A stretch of 64,000 nucleotides of DNA from Saccharothrix obliqua (GTDB taxonomy: Bacteria > Actinomycetota > Actinomycetes > Mycobacteriales > Pseudonocardiaceae). The notes under the pieces are model-generated. The model did not search any database. It was not told the DNA's origin and saw nothing but the letters and a program-made list of their open reading frames with translations. Below are positions 57,401-64,000 of this stretch, piece by piece. The position numbers and the translations under genes were made by a program. Position 1 is the stretch's first letter. The number at the start of each line of letters is the position of its first letter. The stretch lies in assembly GCF_019375475.1 (NCBI RefSeq), contig NZ_JAHXGQ010000009.1:1-64000 (forward strand), read 5' to 3'.

Positions 57401-59033
57401 CGCCGGTCGCGCCGGCCGTCGCACCGACTCGGCGGCGCTGGTGGTGACCTACGCCCAACGCCGGTCGCACGACCTCACCCGCTACGCCGATCCGACCTCG
57501 ATGATCGCGGGGCGGACCAGGGCGCCGCACGTGCCGCTGGGCAACGAGCGGATCGACCGCCGGCACGCCCACTCGATCGCGTTGTCGGCGTTCTTCCGGC
57601 ACGCCAAGCGGACCGCCGGCGAGACGTGGTCGACCGCGGGCGACTTCTTCCGGGGTGACCGGTCGCCGTCCACCCGGGTCCGGGACTTCCTCACACCCGT
57701 GCCGCCCGAGGTCCACCGGTCGCTGGTGAGCGTCCTGCCCGACCGGGTGCGCGCCGAGATCGGCGTCGACACCGGCGCGTGGGTGGACGAACTGGCCAAG
57801 CTGCTGGACGAGGTCCGCGTCCAGCTCGTGCAGGACGTGGAGGTCTTCGAGGAGCGCAGGCGGCAGGCGTTCGACGACCGGAAGGGCTATCTGGTCCAGC
57901 GCTACGAGATGGCGATCAACACGCTCGTCAAGAGGGACCTGCTGGGTTTCCTCGCCAACCGCAACGTGTTGCCCAAGTACGGGTTCCCCGTCGACACCGT
58001 CGAGCTGCGCACCACCTACTCCAGCTCCCCGGTCGGTCGTCGGCTGGAACTCACCCGCGACCTGTCCGCGGCCATCCACGAGTACGCGCCCGGCGGCGAG
58101 GTCGTGGCCGGCGGTCACCTGTGGCGTTCGGGCGGCGTGTACCGGCTGCCCGACCGTGAGCTGATCGGCAAGCACTACTTCGTGTGCGAGCACTGCCGGC
58201 ACTACTGGGAGGGCGAGGAGGACATCGACCCGACGTGCCCGTCGTGCTCGGTGGTGGCCGGCCGCGCGCCGCGGCGGTACTACGTCCCGGAGTTCGGCTT
58301 CGTCGCCGAGCCCGAGCCGCGTCGGACCACCACCACGCCCCCGAAGCGCAGTTGGAACGGGGCCACCCACGTCCGCGCCCTGGCGGCCGAGGCGACCACC
58401 ACGGCCACCTGGCTGGCGCCGCGCGGCGTTTCCCTGGACGTCGTGGCCGGCTCACGCGGGCGGTTGATCGCGTTGTCCGAAGGCCCGCACCGCGCGGGTT
58501 ACCTGATCTGCGACTGGTGCGGCGCCGGTCGCGCGGTCGACGGGAAGAAGACGACCCACCAACACCTGCTCCGCGGTACCGACTGCGCGGGGCCGATGCG
58601 GCAGCGGTCGCTCGCCCACCCGTACGAGACCGATCTGATGGACATCACCTTCGGCCCACTGGCCGGGCCGCCGGTGACGGACGAAGGCGCTTGGCGGTCG
58701 CTGCTGTACGCCCTGCTCGAAGGCGCGGCCGAGCGGTTGGAACTCAGCCGCGACGACATCGACGGCACCCTCCACCCGCGCCCGGGAGGGGGAACCGGGA
58801 TCGTCCTGTTCGACACCGTTCCCGGTGGTGCGGGTGGGGTCCTGCGCATCGCCGAGTCCCTGGGCGGTGTCGTCGCGGCGGCCCGCGACCGGGTCCGCGA
58901 CTGCGACTGCGGTGTGGAGACCTCGTGCTACGGCTGCCTGCGCGGGTACCGCAACCAGCGGTTCCACGAGTCGCTGACCCGGCGTTCGGCGCTGGACGTA
59001 CTCGAACCGCTGGTCGGGATGACGAGGGTGTAG
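54408..59033 (+). CDS. SF2 DEAD/DEAH helicase with zinc sites and DUF1998 (DruE-like?)
   Basis: 1,541 residues. Helicase motifs: Q-like RHQEEAL, Walker A ATGTGSGKT (109-117), motif II DEAH (249-252), motif III ATSATV near 284, motif IV-V STTFELGVDVG near 965, motif VI QRAGRAGRR from 997. Between the RecA lobes lies an insert of over 600 residues with CxxC sites (CPSC, CKRC, CVAC, CASC, CDLC). Near 1265-1285 another pair (CEHC, CPSC) and at about 1499 the DUF1998 end CDCGVETSCYGCLRGYRNQ. The architecture fits DruE/DrmAB/MrfA-type nucleic acid translocases. GTG 54408. Confidence 0.9.
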   Translation: MSRTLDSLGTSEFVVESYRRYLGSLLPVREPRIASALAREIAESPVLAKGPLLEATPPYATGATLRELIDRGVLAPSFADLALPLDRPLYRHQEEALRKVARGRNVVVATGTGSGKTESFLLPVLDSLVAEHARGTLGAGVRALLLYPMNALANDQLKRLRGLLADTPAITFGRYTGDTPDSARRGVESFEALNPGEPRLPNELLSREEMRARPPHLLLTNYAMLEYLLLRPADLELFEGRTWRYVVLDEAHVYDGAKAAEVAMLLRRLRDRVAPGEPVQCIATSATVGDDPVKVTGFATKLFDAPFDWVDDDPDRQDLVRAARVEAPEGPFWGPLPGSAYLDLAGAADPAAEVLRLAEEHGFAADDAGTALAHELGMARLRAALARGPGTLDALADDLLPDEPLPAGRRPGEVVAAMVTAGSGVRDNAGSPVLSARYHLFARATEGAFTCLTSAGPHVALGRHETCPSCEGAMFEFGACKRCGAVHLSGTVVTGDRFVPRTAGEGRRGWLLLGDAPMAVDQDDDALEDTPALTAQDRLLCVACGGLHTAPRAECGRAGCAGDLLWPVRLLDTHEESPSGCASCGARGRSGVVRLFESGNDAAVSVLTTALYQAQPPAPDDDQADQPGAGRKLLTFSDSRQAAAFFAPYLETSYSGIQHRALLLRGLAAAARDGDPISIGDLAFHVAKAADRAGVFPRRTSRQERERDVLLWITQELVATDDRQSLEGLGLLRVTMDRGWPLPPALRSLGLTEDEGWAFLEELLRSLRQQGVLSMPDGVDPADEAFDPRRGPVYVREDGAERKRKVLSWLPTRGVNRRLDYAGRVLRALGSDLDATELLRGCWKLLTARRDGWLVPETVRGLGVVRRIDHTWLHLAPVDRPVHRCDLCRRITAFSVRDVCPTLGCTGRLRPFTVPPVAEDDNHYRLLYTTMNPVPMVALEHTAQWTSQDAADIQQRFVNGQVNVLSCSTTFELGVDVGELQSVVLRNMPPTTANYVQRAGRAGRRTDSAALVVTYAQRRSHDLTRYADPTSMIAGRTRAPHVPLGNERIDRRHAHSIALSAFFRHAKRTAGETWSTAGDFFRGDRSPSTRVRDFLTPVPPEVHRSLVSVLPDRVRAEIGVDTGAWVDELAKLLDEVRVQLVQDVEVFEERRRQAFDDRKGYLVQRYEMAINTLVKRDLLGFLANRNVLPKYGFPVDTVELRTTYSSSPVGRRLELTRDLSAAIHEYAPGGEVVAGGHLWRSGGVYRLPDRELIGKHYFVCEHCRHYWEGEEDIDPTCPSCSVVAGRAPRRYYVPEFGFVAEPEPRRTTTTPPKRSWNGATHVRALAAEATTTATWLAPRGVSLDVVAGSRGRLIALSEGPHRAGYLICDWCGAGRAVDGKKTTHQHLLRGTDCAGPMRQRSLAHPYETDLMDITFGPLAGPPVTDEGAWRSLLYALLEGAAERLELSRDDIDGTLHPRPGGGTGIVLFDTVPGGAGGVLRIAESLGGVVAAARDRVRDCDCGVETSCYGCLRGYRNQRFHESLTRRSALDVLEPLVGMTRV

Positions 59034-59049
59034 CGCGCTCAGCGACCCG

Positions 59050-59124
59050 TCACCCCCTGGGGGCGTTGTCGCCGCATCCCGCCACCAGCACGAGCAGCGA
59101 GAGAAGAGTCAATGCCGAGCGCAT
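59050..59124 (-). CDS. Micro-lipoprotein or lipoprotein remnant
   Basis: Only 24 codons: a signal peptide with a good lipobox, LLVLVAGC, then GDNAPRG and stop. Either a tiny lipoprotein, or the 5' stump of a longer gene cut at the island edge. No ribosome site is clear. Confidence 0.35.
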   Translation of the reverse strand: MRSALTLLSLLVLVAGCGDNAPRG

Positions 59125-59300
59125 GGTTGGTATTGGTCCGGATTCGCCGATGGCTTGCCGGGGTCGCGGTCGTCGGCCCGCCCGTCGGCACGAGCTCTTC
59201 CATGCGACGCAGTCGGTCGATGTCGCTGGACCGACCGCGTACTCCAATGCGATGCGGGAGAACTCGGCAGATCGCGCACTCGCCCGGAAGGGCGTGGATG

Positions 59301-59975
59301 TCAGGAGTAGACCACCGCTCGCTCGCGGAGCAATTCCCACGTCGTGACGTCCAGCTCGGCGAAGACCAGCAGTTCGTCCACCGAGTGGAAGGGGGTCGGG
59401 TGGTCTCGGCGGGCGCGGTCGATTTGGTGGGCTGCCTGCTCGTTCAGGCCGCAGCACTGCGCGATGACGGCCGGTGGGGCGTTGTTGATGTCCACCAGGC
59501 CGCCGTCGTCGTACTGGCGCGGCAGGTCGGGGCGGCCGATGCGGAGGTCCCGGGCCAGCGCCGGGTCGCGGGCCACCAGCGCGCGGGCCTCCTCCCGCCT
59601 GGCCCGCGAACTCAACGCCGCGGCCACGGCGGGGTCCTGGGCCCAGGGCTGCGGCGGCGGGGTGGGGCGGGGGAGTCCGTACACCTCACGCCGGATGCCG
59701 CTCAGCTGGACGCACGCCGCGATGATCATCGCGAGGGCGCCGATGCCGCCGATCATGCTGCGCGGGTCGTCGGAAGACGAACCCTGCTCCCGCGCGGACG
59801 GCATGATGATCATCAGCGCGATGGACACCGCGGCGTAGAGCGCGGTCCACCACCAGAGCGACGGCCGCCGCAACCGGTTCGCCGCGTGTGCGAAGGGCAC
59901 CGCGGCGAGGACGCCGGCGCTGGCGATGACCACGACGAAGTACCACGTGCCGCGTGCGCGTCGAACAGGATTCAT
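59301..59975 (-). CDS. Membrane protein with helix-hairpin-helix domain
   Basis: A 224-residue protein. Hydrophobic segments lie at about residues 11-30, 42-60 and 72-90; the C-terminal 70 residues are a ComEA-like HhH region (LVDINNAPPAVIAQCCGL, then SVDELLVFAELD). The typical start of such domains, VDINxAxxxxL, is well kept. It may bind DNA at the membrane or be a structural variant without DNA binding. ATG 59975. It faces away from the helicase operon. Confidence 0.75.
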   Translation of the reverse strand: MNPVRRARGTWYFVVVIASAGVLAAVPFAHAANRLRRPSLWWWTALYAAVSIALMIIMPSAREQGSSSDDPRSMIGGIGALAMIIAACVQLSGIRREVYGLPRPTPPPQPWAQDPAVAAALSSRARREEARALVARDPALARDLRIGRPDLPRQYDDGGLVDINNAPPAVIAQCCGLNEQAAHQIDRARRDHPTPFHSVDELLVFAELDVTTWELLRERAVVYS

Positions 59976-60101
59976 GCGGTGGGCCTTTCGGGGCGGGTTA
60001 GGCCCCTACTGTTGGCATAACGCACGTGTCGGCGCAAGGGTTTCAACACAAGACCGGATAATGCAACGCACGGTCCGTGATTTCCCGAGGGCTTTCCGTG
60101 A

Positions 60102-60743
60102 TCAGGGGGTCAGGCCGGCCTCGTGGGCGAGGATCGCGGCCTGCACGCGGTTTTCCAGGCCGAGGCGGGTGAGGATGGTGCTCACGTGGCCTTTCACGGT
60201 GCCTTCCACCAGGTTCAGCCTGGTCGCTATGCGGGCGTTGCTCAGGCCCGCGCCCAGCAGGGCCAGCACCTCGCGTTCCCGCGGGGTGAGTGTCGCGGTG
60301 CGGGATTTGGCGTCGGTGTGCGCGGGGGTCCTCAGGGCGGTCAGCACGCGGGCGGCGACTTTCGGGGCCAGATAAGCACCTCCGGTGGCCGTGGCGTGCA
60401 CGCCCGCGATGAGTTCGCGCGGGTTCCCGGACTTGAGCAGGAAACCCTGGGCACCGCTGTGCAACGCGGTGGTCAGGTAGGCGTCCTCGTTGAACGTGGT
60501 CAGGATCGCCACGGCCACCCCGGGCACGGCGCGGGTGATCTCCGCCGTCGCGGCCAACCCGTCCAGCACGGGCATCCGCACGTCCAGCAACGCCACGTCC
60601 GGGCGGTGCGCGATGGCCAGGTCCACGGCCTGCCTGCCGTCACCCGCCTCGGCCACCACGGTGATCTCCGGGTCGGTGGCCAGGATCGCCCGCACGCCCG
60701 CGCGGATCATCGCCTCGTCGTCGGCCAGCAGTACGCGGATCAC
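60102..60743 (-). CDS. NarL/LuxR-type response regulator
   Basis: A 213-residue two-domain regulator: receiver with ADDEAMIRAGVRAIL and phosphoacceptor VALLDVRMPVLDG, Lys in GFLLKSG, and HTH_LuxR with LTPREREVLALLGAGLSNARIA. GTG 60743 overlaps the kinase stop (GTGA), so kinase and regulator are coupled partners. Confidence 0.93.
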   Translation of the reverse strand: MIRVLLADDEAMIRAGVRAILATDPEITVVAEAGDGRQAVDLAIAHRPDVALLDVRMPVLDGLAATAEITRAVPGVAVAILTTFNEDAYLTTALHSGAQGFLLKSGNPRELIAGVHATATGGAYLAPKVAARVLTALRTPAHTDAKSRTATLTPREREVLALLGAGLSNARIATRLNLVEGTVKGHVSTILTRLGLENRVQAAILAHEAGLTP

Positions 60744-61660
60744 GTGTCCCCTGTGTTCGGCAGCGTCGCGACCAGCTCGAAGACCTGGTCGCGGTGGGTC
60801 GTCTCGATTGTGCCGCCCGCCAGGCGGGCACGTTCGCGCAGTGCGGTGAGACCCGTGCCGGCCCCCGGCGCGCGACGTGTGCCCGTGGTCGGGTTCCGCA
60901 CCCGGACGACCGTCGTGTCGGGCGTTGTGGTGACGGTGATCCGCACGGGCGCGTCCGGTGCGTGTTTGGCCGCGTTCGTCAGCGCTTCCTGGACGATCCG
61001 GTGCACGGCGCGGGCCGTGGGCGGGGGCAGGGCGCGGGTGTCCGGCCAGTCGAGGGTCACGGCCAGGCCCGCGTCCGCCGCGCGTGCCACCAGGTCCGCC
61101 ACCTCCTCGGTCGGCGGGTGCAGGGGCGGCGGCGCGTCGCCGCGGAGCAACGCCACCAGGTCGGCCAGGTTCTCGGTGGCCCGGCCCGCCGCCACGCGCA
61201 GGTCGCCGGCCGCCGCGCGGTGGTGGTCCGGCAGGTCGGCCGCCAGCTCCAGCACGCCGGCCCGCAGGGCCAGCAGGCTCAGGTCGTGGCCGAGCGTGTC
61301 GTGCGCCTCGTGTGCGATCCGGGTGCGCTCGGCCAGGTGCACGCGCTCGGTCGCGAGGGCCGCCAGCTCCGCCTGCTGGCGGGCGGAGTGCCCGATCAGC
61401 CACGGGAACACCACGCCGACGGCCAGGAGCACCAGCGCCGTCGGCCAGACGTCGTGGTCGACCAAGGGGACCACGGGCGTCGTGGCCGCCAGCACGACCA
61501 GCGCGGGCCGGGCGGGCACGCGGCGACCGGCGGCGAACGCCGTCACGCCCGCCGCGAGGACCACCAGCACCGCCCACACCGGCACGTTGGTGGCCATCGC
61601 CAGGGCCGTCGTCTGGGCCGCCACCGAGGCGACGGCCAGCGACCCGAGCAGGAATCTCAT
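60740..61660 (-). CDS. Sensor histidine kinase (HisKA_3 type)
   Basis: A 306-residue kinase with an N-terminal membrane part of about four helices and no extracytoplasmic domain, then HisKA_3 (IAHEAHDTLGHDLSLLALR) and HATPase_c (IVQEALTNAAKHAPDA). Short intramembrane-sensing kinases of this kind often watch the cell envelope. ATG 61660 overlaps the serine hydrolase stop by four bases. Ends with the GTGA overlap into the response regulator. Confidence 0.92.
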   Translation of the reverse strand: MRFLLGSLAVASVAAQTTALAMATNVPVWAVLVVLAAGVTAFAAGRRVPARPALVVLAATTPVVPLVDHDVWPTALVLLAVGVVFPWLIGHSARQQAELAALATERVHLAERTRIAHEAHDTLGHDLSLLALRAGVLELAADLPDHHRAAAGDLRVAAGRATENLADLVALLRGDAPPPLHPPTEEVADLVARAADAGLAVTLDWPDTRALPPPTARAVHRIVQEALTNAAKHAPDAPVRITVTTTPDTTVVRVRNPTTGTRRAPGAGTGLTALRERARLAGGTIETTHRDQVFELVATLPNTGDT

Positions 61661-63054
61661 GCCGCGACGGTAATCCGGTGGACCCGGACGCCCAGGACCG
61701 CCAGGTTCAGCACCGCGGCGGTGGCGACCCAGATCACCAGGGCCGGCGAGTAGTGCGCCAACTGGCCGAGCGTCAGGTCACGCCCGCCGCTCATCAGCAA
61801 CCCCGACAGGCCGGGCAGGGCGAACAGGAGCACGGCCGGCACCACGCGGGGCACGAGGCGGGCGATCACCCACCGCTTCGGGACGGTGCGGCGACGCAGG
61901 TTGCGGATGCCCCGGTAGAGGCTGAACAACGTCAACGCGGCCAGCACGAGGTCGAAGTAGAGGCGTGGTGACGAGGCGGTCGGGTGACCCCCTTGGACGA
62001 CCTCGGCCAGGCCGTCCTCCCACCGCGGTGTGCCCTCGTTGCCCAGCGCCACGCCCGCGTTGGTCAGCACGGCGATGCCGTACCCGGACGGGAGGAGGAG
62101 TTGGCCCGCGGTGTGCGTGAACCAGATGCCGTTGTGGCGGACGCGGTCGTCGCGGGTGTCCCAACCCATGCCGTAGGTCCAGCGCGGGTCCGAGGAGGTG
62201 TGCATCGCCTTGATGCCCTCGGGCGAGACGAGCGCGGTGCCGTCGGCCGTCCGGCCGTTGTTCTGCTGCACCACCAACCACTTCGCCATGTCCTCGGCGG
62301 TGGTGATGACGTCGTCCGAACCCGCCACGAAACGGGTCGGCTCGGCGGCCGGGATGGACATCCCGTACGCGTAGACGTAGCCCTTCGCGACGTCCGGCGG
62401 CAGGTCGTCGGGCGTGGTGGTGACGGTGGTCGTGCTCCGCATCCCCGCCGGCTCGAAGATGTTGTGCCGCAGGTAATCCGCGTACTTCTCGCCGCTCACC
62501 ACCTCCACCACGCGAGCGGCCAGGTGGTAGTTGGTGTTCGTGTAGTAGTGCTTGGTGCCCGGGTCGACCGCCAACGTCGCGGACCGGGCGCGGATCACCG
62601 CGTCGGCCAGGGATCGCGGCTGCGGCAGGCTCTTCTCCGGCAACGTGCGGTCGGTGATGCCGGAGGTCTGGTTCAGCAGGTGCCGCGTGGTGATCGCCGC
62701 GCCACGCGGGTCGGCCGGCTGGAAGTCCGGCAGGTAGCGGGAGACGGGCACGTCCAGGTCGAGCCTGCCCCGCTCGACCAACTGCACGGCCGCCAGCGCC
62801 GTGAACGACTTGCTCACCGAGGCGATCGGCATCCTCGTCGTCGGGGTGACCGGCGCGCCGGTGGACGTCGTGCCGTGGCCGGTGAGGTGGACGACGCGGT
62901 CGCCCCTGGTGACGGCCACCGCGACACCCCGGTACGCGGCGGCGTCGGCGAACTCCGCCACGTACCGGTCGATCTCCGTTGTCCCGTCGGCGAAGGCGGT
63001 CACGGGCGCCAGTGCGAGGGCCAGTGCCGTCGCCGCTGTCCAAACGTGCTTCAC
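61657..63054 (-). CDS. Membrane-anchored serine hydrolase, beta-lactamase/class C PBP family
   Basis: A 465-residue exported protein: signal peptide MKHVWTAATALALALAPVTA, catalytic SVSK (SxxK) near residue 80, YTNTN (YxN) near residue 170, HTAG as the third motif. Three or four C-terminal membrane helices (from about residue 360) anchor it. Such proteins act on peptidoglycan or as esterases. It is first gene of a coupled operon with a two-component system, so its activity or substrate may be linked with that system. Confidence 0.9.
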   Translation of the reverse strand: MKHVWTAATALALALAPVTAFADGTTEIDRYVAEFADAAAYRGVAVAVTRGDRVVHLTGHGTTSTGAPVTPTTRMPIASVSKSFTALAAVQLVERGRLDLDVPVSRYLPDFQPADPRGAAITTRHLLNQTSGITDRTLPEKSLPQPRSLADAVIRARSATLAVDPGTKHYYTNTNYHLAARVVEVVSGEKYADYLRHNIFEPAGMRSTTTVTTTPDDLPPDVAKGYVYAYGMSIPAAEPTRFVAGSDDVITTAEDMAKWLVVQQNNGRTADGTALVSPEGIKAMHTSSDPRWTYGMGWDTRDDRVRHNGIWFTHTAGQLLLPSGYGIAVLTNAGVALGNEGTPRWEDGLAEVVQGGHPTASSPRLYFDLVLAALTLFSLYRGIRNLRRRTVPKRWVIARLVPRVVPAVLLFALPGLSGLLMSGGRDLTLGQLAHYSPALVIWVATAAVLNLAVLGVRVHRITVAA

Positions 63055-63269
63055 GAGGTGCTCCTGTCGGTGCCGGTGTCACGGCGACCGTAGGAATTCC
63101 GCGTGCCCGGCACCCGACCCGAAGGGCAGGGCGCACCCCTGACCTTCGTCAGGGCGTTGGGCTGAACGGTCGAGGGGCCTACCCGCGGAGCGCGGTCCGT
63201 GCAACGTTCTCGGTCGAGCGGGCGATGTGAGACGCGAGCGGTGGGCGGTCACCGGGCTGGGAGGCGTTG

Positions 63270-64000
63270 ATGGCGGAGGGCGTGCGGGCCGGGGCTGCCA
63301 CGGACGTCGGGCGGGTGCGGGCGTCCAACGAGGACAGCCTCCTCGTCGGTACCGCGTTGTTCGCCGTCGCCGACGGCATGGGCGGTCATGCGGCGGGTGA
63401 GGTGGCCAGCGCCATGGCCGTCGACCACCTGCGTGCGCTCGACGGTCGTGACGACCTGCGCCCCGAGGACGTCCGCGCCGCGCTCGCCGAAGCCGACCAC
63501 GCCATCCGCGCCGCGGGGCGGGCGCACCCCGGGCAGGCGGGCATGGGCGCGACCGCCACCGGGCTGGGCCTGGTGCGGGTGGCCGGCTCGCCGCACTGGG
63601 TGGTGTTCAACGTCGGCGACTCCCGCGTCTACCGGTACGCCGACGACGTGCTCACCCTGCTCACCGTCGACCACTCCGAGGCCGCCGAGATGGTCGCCAC
63701 CGGCGCGCTGACCGCCGAGGAGGCCCGGTACTCGCGGTACCGCAACGTGATCACGCGTGCGCTGGGCGTCCGGGTGCCGTCCGAACCGGACCAGTGGGTG
63801 TTCCCGCCGGTGCCGGGTGAGCGGTTCCTGCTGTGCTCGGACGGGTTGACCGGCGAGCTGGCCGACGACGAGATCGCCGCCGTGCTGCGTGCCGTGGCCG
63901 ACCCGGCCGCGGCGGCCGGTGAACTGGTGCGGCGGGCGGTGCTCGCGGGTGGCCGGGACAACGTCACCGCCGTGGTCGTCGACTACGGGCACGGCGGGAC
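63270..64000 (+). CDS. PP2C-type Ser/Thr protein phosphatase (3' end outside window)
   Basis: 243 codons visible, open to the window edge. PPM motifs: VRASNEDSLLV, FAVADGMGGHAAGEVAS, GMGATATGLGLV, VVFNVGDSRVYRY, TVDHSEA, FLLCSDGL and GGRDNVTAVVV, with all metal-binding Asp present. Such enzymes dephosphorylate targets of Hanks-type kinases. ATG 63270 has GGGAGG six bases upstream. The end of the gene is not in the window. Confidence 0.9.
   Translation, partial: MAEGVRAGAATDVGRVRASNEDSLLVGTALFAVADGMGGHAAGEVASAMAVDHLRALDGRDDLRPEDVRAALAEADHAIRAAGRAHPGQAGMGATATGLGLVRVAGSPHWVVFNVGDSRVYRYADDVLTLLTVDHSEAAEMVATGALTAEEARYSRYRNVITRALGVRVPSEPDQWVFPPVPGERFLLCSDGLTGELADDEIAAVLRAVADPAAAAGELVRRAVLAGGRDNVTAVVVDYGHGG

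Overview
The window is high-GC DNA with dense, mostly intact genes, many GTG starts and several probable leaderless starts. Gene content and order point to an actinomycete, most likely of the Pseudonocardiales (inferred, not tested). Several blocks keep the order known from Mycobacterium tuberculosis: glnE, glnA, RDD protein and DUF4191 protein (compare Rv2219-Rv2221c); uvrD2, whiB7, ABC1 kinase, ThiF-like protein, DUF2342 metalloprotease, PDZ-Lon protease and UPF0182 (compare Rv3193c-Rv3198c); and prfB, ftsE, ftsX, smpB (compare Rv3105c-Rv3100c).

Layout. 1-14.3 kb holds an acetyltransferase, an Lrp regulator, a rhodanese, a glutamine amidotransferase, a PiT phosphate transporter behind a PHO-box-like repeat, the glutamine synthetase pair glnE/glnA with a GlnR-type operator, and uvrD2. 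14.3-15.6 kb is the whiB7 locus, with a long leader carrying an upstream ORF and an intrinsic terminator, typical of antibiotic-induced attenuation. 15.6-28 kb holds housekeeping and conserved actinobacterial genes, ending in two identical initiator tRNA genes. 28-34.8 kb is translation and division (prfB, ftsEX, smpB, tmRNA) with an inserted two-component pair. 34.9-43.2 kb holds cholesterol oxidase, HrpB helicase, a GNAT protein, an MFS exporter, a membrane-anchored DsbA-like protein and a phenylacetate-CoA ligase-like enzyme.

43.3-59.1 kb is an accessory region next to tRNA-Ala(GGC). It starts with a heavily deleted prophage: a serine recombinase remnant fused in frame to a portal fragment, a broken large terminase and an apparently intact small terminase. 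An IclR fragment, an RHS fragment with frameshifts and a one-base-broken gene of immunity-protein type follow. The region then becomes intact: a 580-residue PH-domain-like protein, divergent from a tightly coupled two-gene operon of about 8 kb. That operon encodes a 1,108-residue protein of unknown function and a 1,541-residue SF2 helicase with a DUF1998-type C-terminus. Its architecture resembles Druantia type III (DruH-DruE) phage defence, and it is the best candidate for a poorly described system here.

59.3-64 kb returns to ordinary genes: an HhH membrane protein, a coupled serine hydrolase/histidine kinase/response regulator operon, and a PP2C phosphatase cut by the window edge.
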